A stretch of DNA of 31,178 nucleotides from an uncultured Lachnospiraceae bacterium (lineage in GTDB: Bacteria > Bacillota > Clostridia > Lachnospirales > Lachnospiraceae), in NCBI GenBank assembly GCA_910584945.1, contig CAJUDY010000001.1, positions 1 to 31,178 of the forward strand, given 5' to 3'. Position numbers and translations under genes: made by a program. Numbering within the stretch: the first letter of the stretch is position 1; each line of letters starts with the position of its first letter. The notes below the pieces were generated by a model that searched no databases, had not been told where the DNA came from, and saw only the letters and a list, made by a program, of their open reading frames with translations. Of this stretch, positions 1-8,998 are shown piece by piece.

Positions 1-100
1 AGATATTACAGCCTGTATCAAAAGTAAAGTGACTGAATGGATGGACTCTCAGGCAACATTTATACAGGCTTTGTTTGAAAATATCTGCTGGGAAAGTTGA
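1..100 (+). CDS. C-terminal end of an unrecognised protein (partial)
   Basis: An open frame enters from the left edge (frame starting at base 2) and ends with TGA at 98-100. It gives about 32 residues ending in FENICWES. The stop is followed at once by a rho-independent terminator-like hairpin (104-136), which supports this as a real gene end. No domain can be recognised from so short a tail, so no function is assigned. It runs in the same direction as the GtrA-family gene that follows, but the terminator separates them. Confidence 0.5.
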   Translation, partial: DITACIKSKVTEWMDSQATFIQALFENICWES

Positions 101-103
101 GTG

Positions 104-138
104 AATTACTCCAACTCGCAAAGGGCTGGGGTAATTTT
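104..138 (+). terminator. Rho-independent terminator after the first partial gene
   Basis: AATTACTCCA (104-113) pairs with TGGGGTAATT (127-136) as a ten-base-pair stem with one G-T wobble and a 13-base loop, running into a short T stretch. It begins four bases after the stop at 98-100. The stem is moderately AT-rich, so its strength is uncertain. Confidence 0.6.
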
Positions 139-261
139 ATATCTGACCGCATCATTATTTGGCGGTTACAATGAATTCGCACTAATTCTCTGTCAAGAAC
201 AGGCTCTTTTGATAAAAGATGGTAAAATAGATAGACTGAAGGATTAAGGGGAAGGTGAAAA

Positions 262-675
262 ATGATTGAGAATATCAAAACGCTTATGTTCAAGTGTAGA
301 AGCGTCGTTATGTATGCGGTTTTCGGAATTCTGACCACAGTAGTGAATTTCGTATCCTATGCTTTTTGCTACAATATCTGCAAGGTACCAAATGTTTTAT
401 CGACAATGGCTGCCTGGGGGTTGGCAGTAGGATTTGCTTTTGTCACGAACAAGCTGTGGGTATTCGACAGCAAATCTTTTGACCTTGTAACACTAAAACA
501 TGAAGTACCTGCATTTCTGGGAACAAGAATCGCAACGGGTATACTTGACGTTGCAATTATGTATTTGACTGTAGATGTATTAAATCAGAATCCCACTGCC
601 TGGAAACTGATGAGCAATGGCATCGTAATTATATTGAATTATGGGGCAAGTAAGCTTTTGATTTTTAAGAAATGA
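262..675 (+). CDS. GtrA-family four-TM membrane protein
   Basis: This 137-residue integral membrane protein has the GtrA-family layout of four transmembrane helices (about 18-38, 51-67, 88-106 and 117-134). Two family hallmarks are visible: NKLWVF at 63-68 after helix 2, and NYGASK at 126-131 in helix 4, followed by a basic C-terminus. GtrA proteins are thought to help move lipid-linked sugars across the membrane for glycan decoration, as in O-antigen glucosylation and teichoic or arabinogalactan modification. The start follows the purine-rich stretch AAGGGGAAGG at good spacing. The gene is convergent with cluster A and is not part of that operon. The GtrB-type partner that makes the polyprenyl-phosphate sugar is not in the window. 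The family call is firm; the substrate is unknown. Confidence 0.9.
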   Translation: MIENIKTLMFKCRSVVMYAVFGILTTVVNFVSYAFCYNICKVPNVLSTMAAWGLAVGFAFVTNKLWVFDSKSFDLVTLKHEVPAFLGTRIATGILDVAIMYLTVDVLNQNPTAWKLMSNGIVIILNYGASKLLIFKK

Positions 676-804
676 GTGGGCAAACAGGATTTGTGCAAAT
701 ACTTCTATTTCAGATATAGCCGGACATAAAATAAATTAAACAGATCGATCAGCAAGTTCAGAGAGCCTATGGGGGTACCCTCTTTTTCAAGTGCAGCTCT
801 TATC

Positions 805-1881
805 CTACCATATTCTTCTGCTGCCAATATCCGCTTCCAAAATATTTAACGCCTCTTCATACGCCCCCAGCAAATATCCCCCGCTTCTCACTTTGTCAGC
901 CAATGCTTTTACATGTTCTTTCATTCTCTCATATTCCGTGGTTTCAATCTTTGACAACTTATCATCTATCTCATCCAGGCTGTCAATCAAAATCCCGATA
1001 TGATTGGCGCTTACAAAGTCAGCCAGAGCCGCATGTCGCCATATGATAACCGGTAATTCCGCTGCAATATAGAGAGAAACTTTATGCGGATTATTATAGC
1101 GCAGATAGTTTCCCATATTTCCGGCACAGGTCTGTGTCTCATTGCCATCCCAGACCAGGCCATAGTCACCTTGCAGTTCATAAGGCAGCTCATCTGGAGG
1201 AAATACGCCTTTGTAACAGTAATTGGCTGTTGACATTTTGCTTTGCGAAAAATTTGTTCCATACAATATCAGTTGTCTGCCAAAGTGCTTTTCTGTCAGC
1301 TGATAAAGATATCCGCTCTTTTCGGGATCAAGATTTCCTGCAATCACGATTCCCTTTTCAGCAGAGTGGTTTCCAGTATACTTTCCGGGCACCGTCAGAT
1401 AATCAAACAATCCTAAAACGACGATTTTGTCCGCAGAAATCCCCTGTTTGATCAAATATGCCGACATTTTCTCATTATGCGTAAGAAAGACATCTCCTGT
1501 TTCATACATAAGCTGATCCAGTTGCTGGAAAAGATTGTGATAGGCTGGCAGCATATTTCTTAAAGATTCTAGATCATGAATCAAAAAAATTATCCTGATC
1601 TTCTTTATTTTCTTAAACACTTTTAATATTTTCAGATAATGAGTACCAATATATAACGGATGTTGCATAACAAATACGGAGTTCTTCTCTAATTTAATAA
1701 ACTTAAAAAATTGAAATTCCTTTTTGAACCTATTGATAAAACCTGTTTTATTTTTATAAGAACAAAAGGTGAATGGTTGAAAATTCTTTTTTCCCTGCAG
1801 GATTGTCTCACAGTCTCTCATTGCCTTTGTTCCTGCATGGAACATATCTTCTCTCTTTTCCTGTATGATATATTGTTTCAT
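805..1881 (-). CDS. Gtf3/WbbI-like glycosyltransferase
   Basis: The product is 358 residues, a GT-B-type sugar transferase resembling streptococcal Gtf3 and WbbI-type galactofuranosyltransferases. Visible signatures are HDLE near 103, AGNL near 182, GLVWDGN near 241-247, and the characteristic NYLRYNNPHK near 258-267 followed by a hydrophobic helix ending in VIIW. It would transfer a hexose from a nucleotide sugar to a lipid-linked or protein-linked acceptor at the inner membrane face. An in-frame GTG lies nine bases upstream at 1888-1890, but the ATG at 1879-1881 has GATGGGTG seven bases before it and is preferred. It is the last gene of cluster A, and that ATG lies 12 bases past the preceding GT4 stop codon. 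The family resemblance is good; donor and linkage are not known. Confidence 0.82.
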   Translation of the reverse strand: MKQYIIQEKREDMFHAGTKAMRDCETILQGKKNFQPFTFCSYKNKTGFINRFKKEFQFFKFIKLEKNSVFVMQHPLYIGTHYLKILKVFKKIKKIRIIFLIHDLESLRNMLPAYHNLFQQLDQLMYETGDVFLTHNEKMSAYLIKQGISADKIVVLGLFDYLTVPGKYTGNHSAEKGIVIAGNLDPEKSGYLYQLTEKHFGRQLILYGTNFSQSKMSTANYCYKGVFPPDELPYELQGDYGLVWDGNETQTCAGNMGNYLRYNNPHKVSLYIAAELPVIIWRHAALADFVSANHIGILIDSLDEIDDKLSKIETTEYERMKEHVKALADKVRSGGYLLGAYEEALNILEADIGSRRIW

Positions 1882-1893
1882 TCGAATCACCCA

Positions 1894-3063
1894 TCATAAA
1901 CTTTCAAATTTTTTGATTTCACCCGAAAAGTCAATGGTTTCCGTCTTCAATTGTGCAGTCACCCGATTTCTTAAAGACGGATTTTCAATCAATTCCCCGA
2001 TCTTATCGGCCAGCGCCTCAGGTGTCAGCTCGACCAGATAACCATTTGCTCCATCGATAATCTGTTCTCGGATACTTGGAATATCCGATGCAAGAATCGG
2101 CTTATGCAGCGCCCGCGCTTCTATGACAGCAATTGGGTACCCTTCGTGTCTGGAAGGCTGCACATAGAGATCACAGGCTTTGATATAAGGATAGGGATTT
2201 TCAGTTCTTCCAAGAAGAATAAACTCCGAGAGTTCATTCAAGCGAAGCTGCTTTTCCAAATGTGCTCTCTCATTCCCTTCCCCCAGTATATACCATCGGA
2301 ACTGCAGATGTCGTTCTTTCAAAATCACCGCCGCCTGAATGGCAATATCAAATCCTTTCTGGTGTTCCAACCGTCCAACAGAAAGGAGTTTAAATTCCCC
2401 GGTATAGCGGTCGTCCGTCAGAGGCTCCCGGGCTTTTTCCAAGATAGCAGGAATATCAATCATATTATAAAACACTTCCGTTTTGTCGGCGTATTGCGGA
2501 CACTGTTTGGCAAACGCCTTCTGTACGGCGACAGAGACGCAAAAAAAACGATCAAAAGCAGGCAGATATTCTTCCACCTTCGGTATCCAATGAATATTTT
2601 CATCATGAATCCACATAGCTTTTTTCTCAGCCGGAAGCATTGCGCTATATGCAGTCAAAAAATAACCATAGCCATGAAAATCCAGGACCATATCATATTT
2701 TGCTGAATCCTTTCTTACTTTTTTCAAAAGGAAGTGATATTGTGTATTCCGTTTTGCCTTGATCGGATGGAGTAACTGAAAGCATCGTTTACATAGTTTC
2801 CACAAAATTACTTTTATACTGTCATTTTTTTCCTTCACTCTGCTGGCATAAAAATGATATCGGGGTTTGGTAAACAGAAGCTCTTTCACATTCATATTTG
2901 GAGGTACTTTTTGTAAAAATGGTCCCTTTTTTTGGATACAGCAGATATCTGCCTGATATTTTTTCTCGTCCAGCTGCCTCAAAAAGGCATTTAAAGCAGC
3001 TTCTGTTCCGCCGACGTAGAACCCGTTTGTACAAATCAATATTCGTTTCATACCATGATTCAT
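1894..3063 (-). CDS. GT4-family glycosyltransferase (cluster A)
   Basis: The product is a 389-residue GT-B retaining glycosyltransferase. The N-terminal domain has a glycine loop (GGTEAALNAF); the C-terminal domain has SVGR near 228-231, LGEGNE near 260, and the EX7E-type motif EGYPIAVIE near 307-315, which binds the nucleotide sugar. Three in-frame ATGs compete. The one at 3061-3063 follows GGAGGAAAG with ideal spacing and overlaps the upstream stop as ATGA, so it is chosen over the longer frame starting at 3090. It acts in the cytoplasm on the growing undecaprenyl-linked repeat unit. Translational coupling to the GT2 gene before it indicates one operon. Confidence 0.9.
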   Translation of the reverse strand: MNHGMKRILICTNGFYVGGTEAALNAFLRQLDEKKYQADICCIQKKGPFLQKVPPNMNVKELLFTKPRYHFYASRVKEKNDSIKVILWKLCKRCFQLLHPIKAKRNTQYHFLLKKVRKDSAKYDMVLDFHGYGYFLTAYSAMLPAEKKAMWIHDENIHWIPKVEEYLPAFDRFFCVSVAVQKAFAKQCPQYADKTEVFYNMIDIPAILEKAREPLTDDRYTGEFKLLSVGRLEHQKGFDIAIQAAVILKERHLQFRWYILGEGNERAHLEKQLRLNELSEFILLGRTENPYPYIKACDLYVQPSRHEGYPIAVIEARALHKPILASDIPSIREQIIDGANGYLVELTPEALADKIGELIENPSLRNRVTAQLKTETIDFSGEIKKFESL

Positions 3064-4010
3064 TCTTTCCTCCAAAACAACAGCATACATTTTAGAAAAA
3101 AATAGGCTGTTTTATACTTAAGCGGCCATTCGGAAAAGAAAAATTTCAAGTTCATCTTGCGTAGGACGGACAAGATCTGTCTCATTTCATCCCCGGAAAG
3201 ATTTTTATTTTTTGCGAATATTCGTTTGAAAAGCTGTATGCAGATAATGATATAATGGGCGTCCACTGCGTCCGTCAGCCTTTGATCACCCAATGGTTCG
3301 ATTTCTTTTTTTACCTTCTCAAATGCCCGGACAGCAGTAAAACGTTTCCAGGAATAGGAACGGTGCGTTGCGCTCTCATCATTTATGACATAATGATAGA
3401 GAAGAGCATGGGAGCACATCACCTGATCAATCTGCATACCATATTCAAAGCAAAACAGTAAATCTTCGCAAATATAGATTTTTTCATTTAGCTGAAGGTT
3501 CTTTTCTTTTATAATATCCATTCGAAAGAGCTTATTAAATAAAAAGCCTTTGATGGAATATAATCCGAAAATATTCCGCAAAAATTCGATCTGAGACATA
3601 TCCGAAGGGTATTGCAGTCTTGGAATATGCCTTTGCTCCCCGACCACTTCATCATATCCGCAAACGGCAAGACCAAGGTCGGGATACCGCTGGTAGATCT
3701 GATACAATGTTTCTACCATGTCCGGTTCGAGGCAGTCATCCGCATCTACAAAGAGAAGGTAGCGTCCGGATGCATGACGAATCCCGGTATTTCTTGCCGC
3801 AGATACGCCCTGGTTTGACTGGGAAATCAGAAGAATTCTTTTTTCTTCCTTGGCATATTCTTGAATCACAGCTTTTGTGCCATCCAAAGAACCGTCATCC
3901 ACAATCAGTATTTCCAGATGCTCATAGCTTTGTTTTATGATACTGTCTAAACATCTTCCCATGGTATGTTCTGCGTTAAAAGCAGGAATGACTAACGTAA
4001 TCAGATCCAT
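3060..4010 (-). CDS. GT2-family glycosyltransferase (cluster A)
   Basis: The product is 316 residues with an N-terminal GT-A fold (about 1-120). Visible motifs are the nucleotide-binding DDG at 38-40, the metal-binding DADD at 89-92, and a later ED pair at 182-183 in a position typical of the catalytic base. The remainder is helical and basic with no transmembrane segment. It is an inverting sugar transferase for one step of repeat-unit assembly on the lipid carrier. The start lies three bases after the stop of the preceding gene, and its own stop overlaps the next start (ATGA). Sugar specificity cannot be read from the sequence. Confidence 0.92.
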   Translation of the reverse strand: MDLITLVIPAFNAEHTMGRCLDSIIKQSYEHLEILIVDDGSLDGTKAVIQEYAKEEKRILLISQSNQGVSAARNTGIRHASGRYLLFVDADDCLEPDMVETLYQIYQRYPDLGLAVCGYDEVVGEQRHIPRLQYPSDMSQIEFLRNIFGLYSIKGFLFNKLFRMDIIKEKNLQLNEKIYICEDLLFCFEYGMQIDQVMCSHALLYHYVINDESATHRSYSWKRFTAVRAFEKVKKEIEPLGDQRLTDAVDAHYIIICIQLFKRIFAKNKNLSGDEMRQILSVLRKMNLKFFFSEWPLKYKTAYFFLKCMLLFWRKE

Positions 4011-4013
4011 CTC

Positions 4014-5042
4014 TTATTTCCATTTCTGCAGACAGTTAAAGATATCGCACATGACCATTAACCCTGCATAATTCCTTTTTCGAATCAAAGAGATAAACAG
4101 CCGGCTGGCTATCCCTGCATTCTCTGTTTCCAGGTGGTCGAATGCGTCCGCGAAACCATACTGCTCCATCTTTGCCTGTAACCGCCGAACTCTGTGCCGG
4201 ATATTTCCTTTCGATTTTGATTCGTTCAAAACCGCATGCTTTACTCGAAAAGCTCGATGATATTTTAGCTGATTCTCTAAATCATACTTTGGGCCTTTCA
4301 AAATCTGTTCCATATACTGCAGAAGATATTGATATTTCAAAAACCGGTCTGGATCATATGCATTGGTCATGGAAGACTCATTCTGCCTGTAATGATAATA
4401 ATAATCATCCATAATATAAAAGGACCTGGCATTCAGCAGGCTTGAATATACACAGGCGGCATCCTCCCCCATGGTGATCCGTGCATCCTTACAGCGATTT
4501 TCCCAGATCAGTTCCTTCCTGATCAGCTTATTCGACACTGATGGATATACGCCAAAATGATAAAAGGGCTCTTTGGCATCGTATAGCATAATAGGATATA
4601 TGTATTTTTCCAAAGCCTTCTTATCATAATATCCCGGTTTCAGTTTTAATGGAACCCGGCTTTCTCTGGCCGAAAAGTTCAGGTAGGTCTGAAAAGAAAG
4701 AAGATCCGGATGATAAATATCTGCGATTTCTTTTGCGGCTTTCAGCCATCCTGGTTCCACCCAGTCATCCCCATCCACGAAACCAATGTAGGTTCCTTTT
4801 GCCAGCTTTATTCCGGTTTCCCTAGCTTTGACTAATCCTTCATTTTCTTTATGAATCACCCGGACACGGGGATCTGCTCCGCCATAGGTGTCGCAGATTT
4901 CCGGACAATGGTCAGGAGAGCCGTCATCAATGAGAAGCAGTTCAAAATCCGTACAATCCTGATGCAAGATACTGTCAATACAGATTCCAAGATAGGTCTC
5001 TACTTTGTAGATCGGTACAATTATGCTAAATAATGGATTCAT
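4014..5042 (-). CDS. GT2-family glycosyltransferase (cluster A)
   Basis: The product is 342 residues with a GT-A domain. It opens with FSIIVPIYKVE, has DDGSPD at 39-44 and VDGDDW at 89-94, and a GEDA motif near residue 192 that likely supplies the catalytic acid/base. The open frame extends 46 codons further upstream, but that part reads back into the flippase gene. The ATG at 5040-5042 has GGAG upstream, overlaps the flippase stop as ATGA, and begins exactly at the conserved domain. It is a cytoplasmic inverting glycosyltransferase of the same operon; donor unknown. Confidence 0.92.
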   Translation of the reverse strand: MNPLFSIIVPIYKVETYLGICIDSILHQDCTDFELLLIDDGSPDHCPEICDTYGGADPRVRVIHKENEGLVKARETGIKLAKGTYIGFVDGDDWVEPGWLKAAKEIADIYHPDLLSFQTYLNFSARESRVPLKLKPGYYDKKALEKYIYPIMLYDAKEPFYHFGVYPSVSNKLIRKELIWENRCKDARITMGEDAACVYSSLLNARSFYIMDDYYYHYRQNESSMTNAYDPDRFLKYQYLLQYMEQILKGPKYDLENQLKYHRAFRVKHAVLNESKSKGNIRHRVRRLQAKMEQYGFADAFDHLETENAGIASRLFISLIRKRNYAGLMVMCDIFNCLQKWK

Positions 5043-6496
5043 GATCTCCTCTTTATCTGTTTTAACTGCTGAAGTATTTCGCATAAAAATGATTCTTTGG
5101 TAATCAGCAAAATACCTCCATAAATTCCAAAAAATAACACGGATGAAATACACAAAACACCCAAAGCAGACAGATCCCACTGTCTGGTGAGCAGGCTTCC
5201 CGTTGCCCCGGCCAGAACAGCCATGGCTATTTTTCCAAACTGTATGGGCTGTACCAGTTCTCTGATTCGGTCTTTCAGTATGATCACCTGAACCATCAGC
5301 ACGATTCCTTCTGCGACAGTAGTTCCAAGGGCAGCGCCTGCGGATGCCATCCGGGGAATACAGACGGCATTGATCATAAGATCTGTCACGGCGCCGGCCA
5401 GCACAGAGTAGAACACCAGATTTTCTTTGCTAAGAGGCACCAGGATCTGAATTCCGAGAATATTGGTGACACCAATAAAAAGCACCGTTGGCATAATCAG
5501 CATCATAGGGACAGCGGCAGCGGCAAAAGATGCTCCGGATAACAATAGAATCGACTCTCTGGAAAACAGAAGAAAGTAAATCGTGACTGGAAGTGCTGTC
5601 AGCACCACAAAGTGCAACGCCTTCTGTCCGGTTTGCAGAAACTGTTCCCTCATCCCATGTTCCACATAATAAGAAACCCGCGGTAAAAGTACCGTGCCAA
5701 GGGAAGTTACAAAACTGACCAGGATATTTTTAACCTTCACAGCCGCCGTGTAGTATCCGACTTCCACATCACCTTTCATAAAACCAAGCATCACCATGTC
5801 CAGATTGGTGTAGACCGTCGTTGCCACAGACATCAGGAAAAAGAAAAAGACGGCTTTCCAATGTCTGGTAAAATGGTAATCTCCAACCGGGTGCAGTTCT
5901 ATATGATGCCGGAGGTTGATAAGATTCAGAATATTGGAACCAACCGCCGCGATGATGCTGATCATGCCATAGATGACATAGTCCTCCGGCCCTTTCACAA
6001 ACAAAAACATAAGGCAAACAGCGATTGCTTTAAATGCAATAGAGCGCACCGTAATATAGGAATACAGCTCCAATCCTTTATACAGCCAGTCCATTCCGAT
6101 GACGTTAAAAAGGATCATAAAGTTCATAATGTAAAAAAGTTCCTGATCTGCCCGCAGTCGGGGAACGGTCCATATCGCGCCAAAATAGACAACATAGACC
6201 AAAAGCATCACCAGGATATTCAGAAACAGGATTTCATGAATGGTTCTGCTAAGCTCCCGCTTATCATCCCGCACCTGAGCACAAATGCGCACCCCATAGG
6301 TCGGAATTCCCAACATTGCAAACATGGAAAAATACGAAACCACCGATGTGGCGAAGTTCACTTTTCCCACTCCATAGGGCAGAAGAACTCTGGAAATATA
6401 CGGGAAGGTGATAAACGGGAAAATGAATGACGATGCGTTCAGAATCGCATTCATAATGAAATTGTATTTTACTGATCTTATTTTTGTGTGATGCAT
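5039..6496 (-). CDS. Wzx-type oligosaccharide flippase (cluster A)
   Basis: This 485-residue polytopic membrane protein belongs to the MOP superfamily (polysaccharide biosynthesis/PST family). The N-terminus has the usual amphipathic start and then FPFITFPYISRVLLPYGVG, typical of Wzx flippases, with about twelve to fourteen hydrophobic segments along its length. It would flip the undecaprenyl-diphosphate-linked repeat unit to the outer face for polymerisation. GGGAG lies upstream of the ATG, and the start overlaps the end of the preceding polymerase gene by 19 bases. A second flippase gene at 11020-12543 belongs to cluster B. The family call is strong; the gene is named by role only. Confidence 0.93.
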   Translation of the reverse strand: MHHTKIRSVKYNFIMNAILNASSFIFPFITFPYISRVLLPYGVGKVNFATSVVSYFSMFAMLGIPTYGVRICAQVRDDKRELSRTIHEILFLNILVMLLVYVVYFGAIWTVPRLRADQELFYIMNFMILFNVIGMDWLYKGLELYSYITVRSIAFKAIAVCLMFLFVKGPEDYVIYGMISIIAAVGSNILNLINLRHHIELHPVGDYHFTRHWKAVFFFFLMSVATTVYTNLDMVMLGFMKGDVEVGYYTAAVKVKNILVSFVTSLGTVLLPRVSYYVEHGMREQFLQTGQKALHFVVLTALPVTIYFLLFSRESILLLSGASFAAAAVPMMLIMPTVLFIGVTNILGIQILVPLSKENLVFYSVLAGAVTDLMINAVCIPRMASAGAALGTTVAEGIVLMVQVIILKDRIRELVQPIQFGKIAMAVLAGATGSLLTRQWDLSALGVLCISSVLFFGIYGGILLITKESFLCEILQQLKQIKRRS

Positions 6497-7650
6497 GGTT
6501 GGACTCCCATATTTCTGTCCGTGATTTTTTCAGAATATGCCGTTCTGGCAAACAGCGCCAGCGCAAACGGATTATACGCAACCTCCAGCAGATGGTGCGA
6601 AATCAGGCTGTTTACAGAAAGCAGTATGATAGCCAGTGCAAAATAGGAATCCTGCTTATATTTTTTGCAGATCATCATATGCACGGCAAAAACAGCGATC
6701 AGGAAGAAAATGCCGTATTGTAAAAGAATGTAGAAGTAGGAGCAGTCAATAAAAAAATACTCTTCCGGCAGGTTTACCGATCCTCCGTTTCCTGCCATTT
6801 TTATAGATTGTCCAAAGAGACGGATACCATATTCCGCCAGCCCTTTTTCCTGCATATAAAGCCGACTGGAAAGGAGTCGGTTGAGCTCTGATATGAAAGG
6901 TCCTCTCCCTGCAAACCATATGGTCAGAAACCACATGATGGACATCAGTACAGGCATACTGCACAGAGCACAGGAGAAAAGGGGATTTCTTTTCTTCTGG
7001 CCCGGACGTTTTAACTTTAACCACATATACCCTACAGTCAACAGACAGATACACAGACTGTCCAGTCTGGCGCTGCAAAAATACAAGATCAGTCCTGCAA
7101 TTACGAGAAAAAACAAATACATCTCGCTTTTTACTTTCTCTCTTTTTAAATACAGAAAAACAAGCAACAGGAAAAAAACATGGGCAGCAAAATCAGTAGG
7201 GTAAATAATGCCGAAGGAATTGCGTATCCCACGAAGTCCGGCATCATATTGCAGGTTCACGATGATCCCGAGTAAGGAGCCTTCGAAAGCGTATAACAGT
7301 ATGCTAAGTGAGATTACAAGATAAGATTTTAAAATCTTATGAATGGATACGTCATGTGCTCCTGCCAATAACAAAACCCACCGGAGAGGTTCCCAATAAC
7401 CCGCGAAAATCTTGACCGCTAGAGCATTGGCAAATAACAGTACAATCCACAGCAAGGTCCGGAACTCCAAACAGTCAAAGCCAATTATTTTCCAGACAAT
7501 CAAAGCCAAAGCAACTGTCCGGCCAAATTCAATCATGCGCCAGGGAATGGGGAAGGTAGTAGTCGTCAGCGTCTCCACAATCAGATAGATGCAGAAGGCA
7601 AAGAGAAACAGCTTCTCCCCCGACAGATCCTTTATGATACGTTTTAACAT
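6478..7650 (-). CDS. Wzy-like polysaccharide polymerase (cluster A)
   Basis: The product is about 390 residues with roughly ten to twelve transmembrane helices and no other domain. A long extracytoplasmic loop lies in the second half (around GRGPFISELNRLLSSRLY to GGSVNLPEEY), as in Wzy polymerases, which join repeat units on the outer membrane face. These proteins are poorly conserved, so the call rests on topology and on its place between Wzz-like and Wzx-like genes. A TTG at 7675-7677 also opens the frame, but the ATG at 7648-7650 with AAGAGG just before it is preferred; the spacing of three bases is short, so the start is uncertain. Confidence 0.8.
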   Translation of the reverse strand: MLKRIIKDLSGEKLFLFAFCIYLIVETLTTTTFPIPWRMIEFGRTVALALIVWKIIGFDCLEFRTLLWIVLLFANALAVKIFAGYWEPLRWVLLLAGAHDVSIHKILKSYLVISLSILLYAFEGSLLGIIVNLQYDAGLRGIRNSFGIIYPTDFAAHVFFLLLVFLYLKREKVKSEMYLFFLVIAGLILYFCSARLDSLCICLLTVGYMWLKLKRPGQKKRNPLFSCALCSMPVLMSIMWFLTIWFAGRGPFISELNRLLSSRLYMQEKGLAEYGIRLFGQSIKMAGNGGSVNLPEEYFFIDCSYFYILLQYGIFFLIAVFAVHMMICKKYKQDSYFALAIILLSVNSLISHHLLEVAYNPFALALFARTAYSEKITDRNMGVQPCITQK

Positions 7651-7669
7651 ATTCCTCTTATTCCATCGC

Positions 7670-8962
7670 CTACTCAATGATCATGCATCCCCATACATCA
7701 ATCTTAAATTTCTGGCACATCTGCAATTCTTCCTCCAGTCGGGTAAAGGTCGTATCGCCCGCTTTCAGCACCAGAACACAGTGTCCGATCTGAAGAAGTT
7801 TCTTTAATTCCTCGACCTGATTCCGAATATCTGTTCCCTGATGTGATGTAAGCTTTTGCCTTTCCAGTTGTGAAATAAAAGTACCGCTCATCTGCGTCAG
7901 GTCAGGGTCATCTGTGATCAAGTCCAGATATATGGATTCGGTCTTCTTTTGATCTGCCAGAAGTTTCAGTTCCATCGCGTCTCTTTCCATCACCGCGCCT
8001 GTTTGGGCGTTCCTCTTATAAAGTCCTAATACCGGAAGCCCAAAAGACTGAAGATCTTTTGCACATCTGACACGATCTTCCATAATATAACGCAATCCAA
8101 ATACAGAACCGGGAACACCCAATCCCAATATGATGCCGAACAGTAGATATTTCAAAATTACAGTGACCGATTTATGTTCCTCCTGAGCTTCCGGCTTGTT
8201 ATTTTCTACATAGACCTTTCTGGCATTTTTTTGATCTGCAAGACTCTTTTTCAAACCGGACAAAGAGCTCTGATTCGTTTTATAATTGTTTAAATGCGTG
8301 TTTTGAGCATTCATCACGGCAGTATCCGCCTTGACGGTGTTAGAAGTATCCAGTTCCAGCAAAGTGAATTCGCCCTGCACAGCAGCAATCTGATCCGCAT
8401 GTAAAGGAAGCTGCTTTTTGATTGCGTTCAGGATCAGTTTTGCAGAAGGTTCCTCATAATGCATGACGGAAACAATCAATACATTTCCGCTGATGCTGCA
8501 TGTGATCAATTCTTTCAGGTATTCTTCCGGAATATCTACAAGCTCCTGACTGATCTCCGTTCTCAGACTACCGTCATTTATATAGGCGGCCCAGGCACTG
8601 AGAATATTGGCAACCGGACTGGTGGTCTGAATTCCATACTGCACTGTGGATACATAGATCTTTTGCGCGTCTAACTTCATATAGATGGAATTCTTGCAGT
8701 AGTCCTCGATCACTTCCAGCTGGTCCTGCGCGATGACAATGTCCTGCTGAAGATCTGCGATTGCATCATCATACCCCTGGAGGATTTCCTCGTATTCCTC
8801 CATATCTTTTTGGGTTTCCTCTGAGCCTCCGGATGGAGTGTTCGTATAAGTCCTGACACCGATTAATCCCATGAGGAGGGTGAAGAAGAGGACGGAGAGG
8901 AGGATTGGTTTCTTTTTTTCCAGAAGGGTTATAAATAGATTGCGTAGGTAAATAGATTTCAC
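7670..8962 (-). CDS. Wzz/CapA-like chain-length determinant with an extra C-terminal domain
   Basis: This 430-residue polysaccharide co-polymerase has a short cytoplasmic N-terminus, TM1 at about 19-37, a large extracytoplasmic region with predicted coiled coils (about 52-90 and 210-250), and TM2 at about 268-292. Wzz proteins usually end soon after TM2. Here about 138 more cytoplasmic residues follow, ending in CVLVLKAGDTTFTRLEEEL and IDVWGCMI. That spacing recalls the last strands of a BY-kinase/ParA-like domain, but no Walker A loop and no tyrosine cluster are present. The start is a GTG with GGAGG six bases before it. It would control polymer length with the Wzy encoded next. The Wzz role is secure; the C-terminal resemblance is inference. 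Confidence 0.87.
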   Translation of the reverse strand: MKSIYLRNLFITLLEKKKPILLSVLFFTLLMGLIGVRTYTNTPSGGSEETQKDMEEYEEILQGYDDAIADLQQDIVIAQDQLEVIEDYCKNSIYMKLDAQKIYVSTVQYGIQTTSPVANILSAWAAYINDGSLRTEISQELVDIPEEYLKELITCSISGNVLIVSVMHYEEPSAKLILNAIKKQLPLHADQIAAVQGEFTLLELDTSNTVKADTAVMNAQNTHLNNYKTNQSSLSGLKKSLADQKNARKVYVENNKPEAQEEHKSVTVILKYLLFGIILGLGVPGSVFGLRYIMEDRVRCAKDLQSFGLPVLGLYKRNAQTGAVMERDAMELKLLADQKKTESIYLDLITDDPDLTQMSGTFISQLERQKLTSHQGTDIRNQVEELKKLLQIGHCVLVLKAGDTTFTRLEEELQMCQKFKIDVWGCMIIE

Positions 8963-8998
8963 AAAAGGCCTCCATTTTTCAATTTATTTGCAGTGTGA

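Noticed and set aside
761..787. Possible terminator between the convergent GtrA and Gtf3 genes
   Set aside because: Only four outer base pairs (AGAG with CTCT) form and the interior does not pair, although a T run follows.
2104..2706. 200-codon plus-strand open frame
   Set aside because: It lies wholly opposite a GT4 gene with clear motifs, has no ribosome site and encodes no recognisable domain.
5861..6430. 189-codon plus-strand open frame
   Set aside because: It is antisense to the flippase gene; histidine- and lysine-rich translation without domains is typical of a shadow frame.
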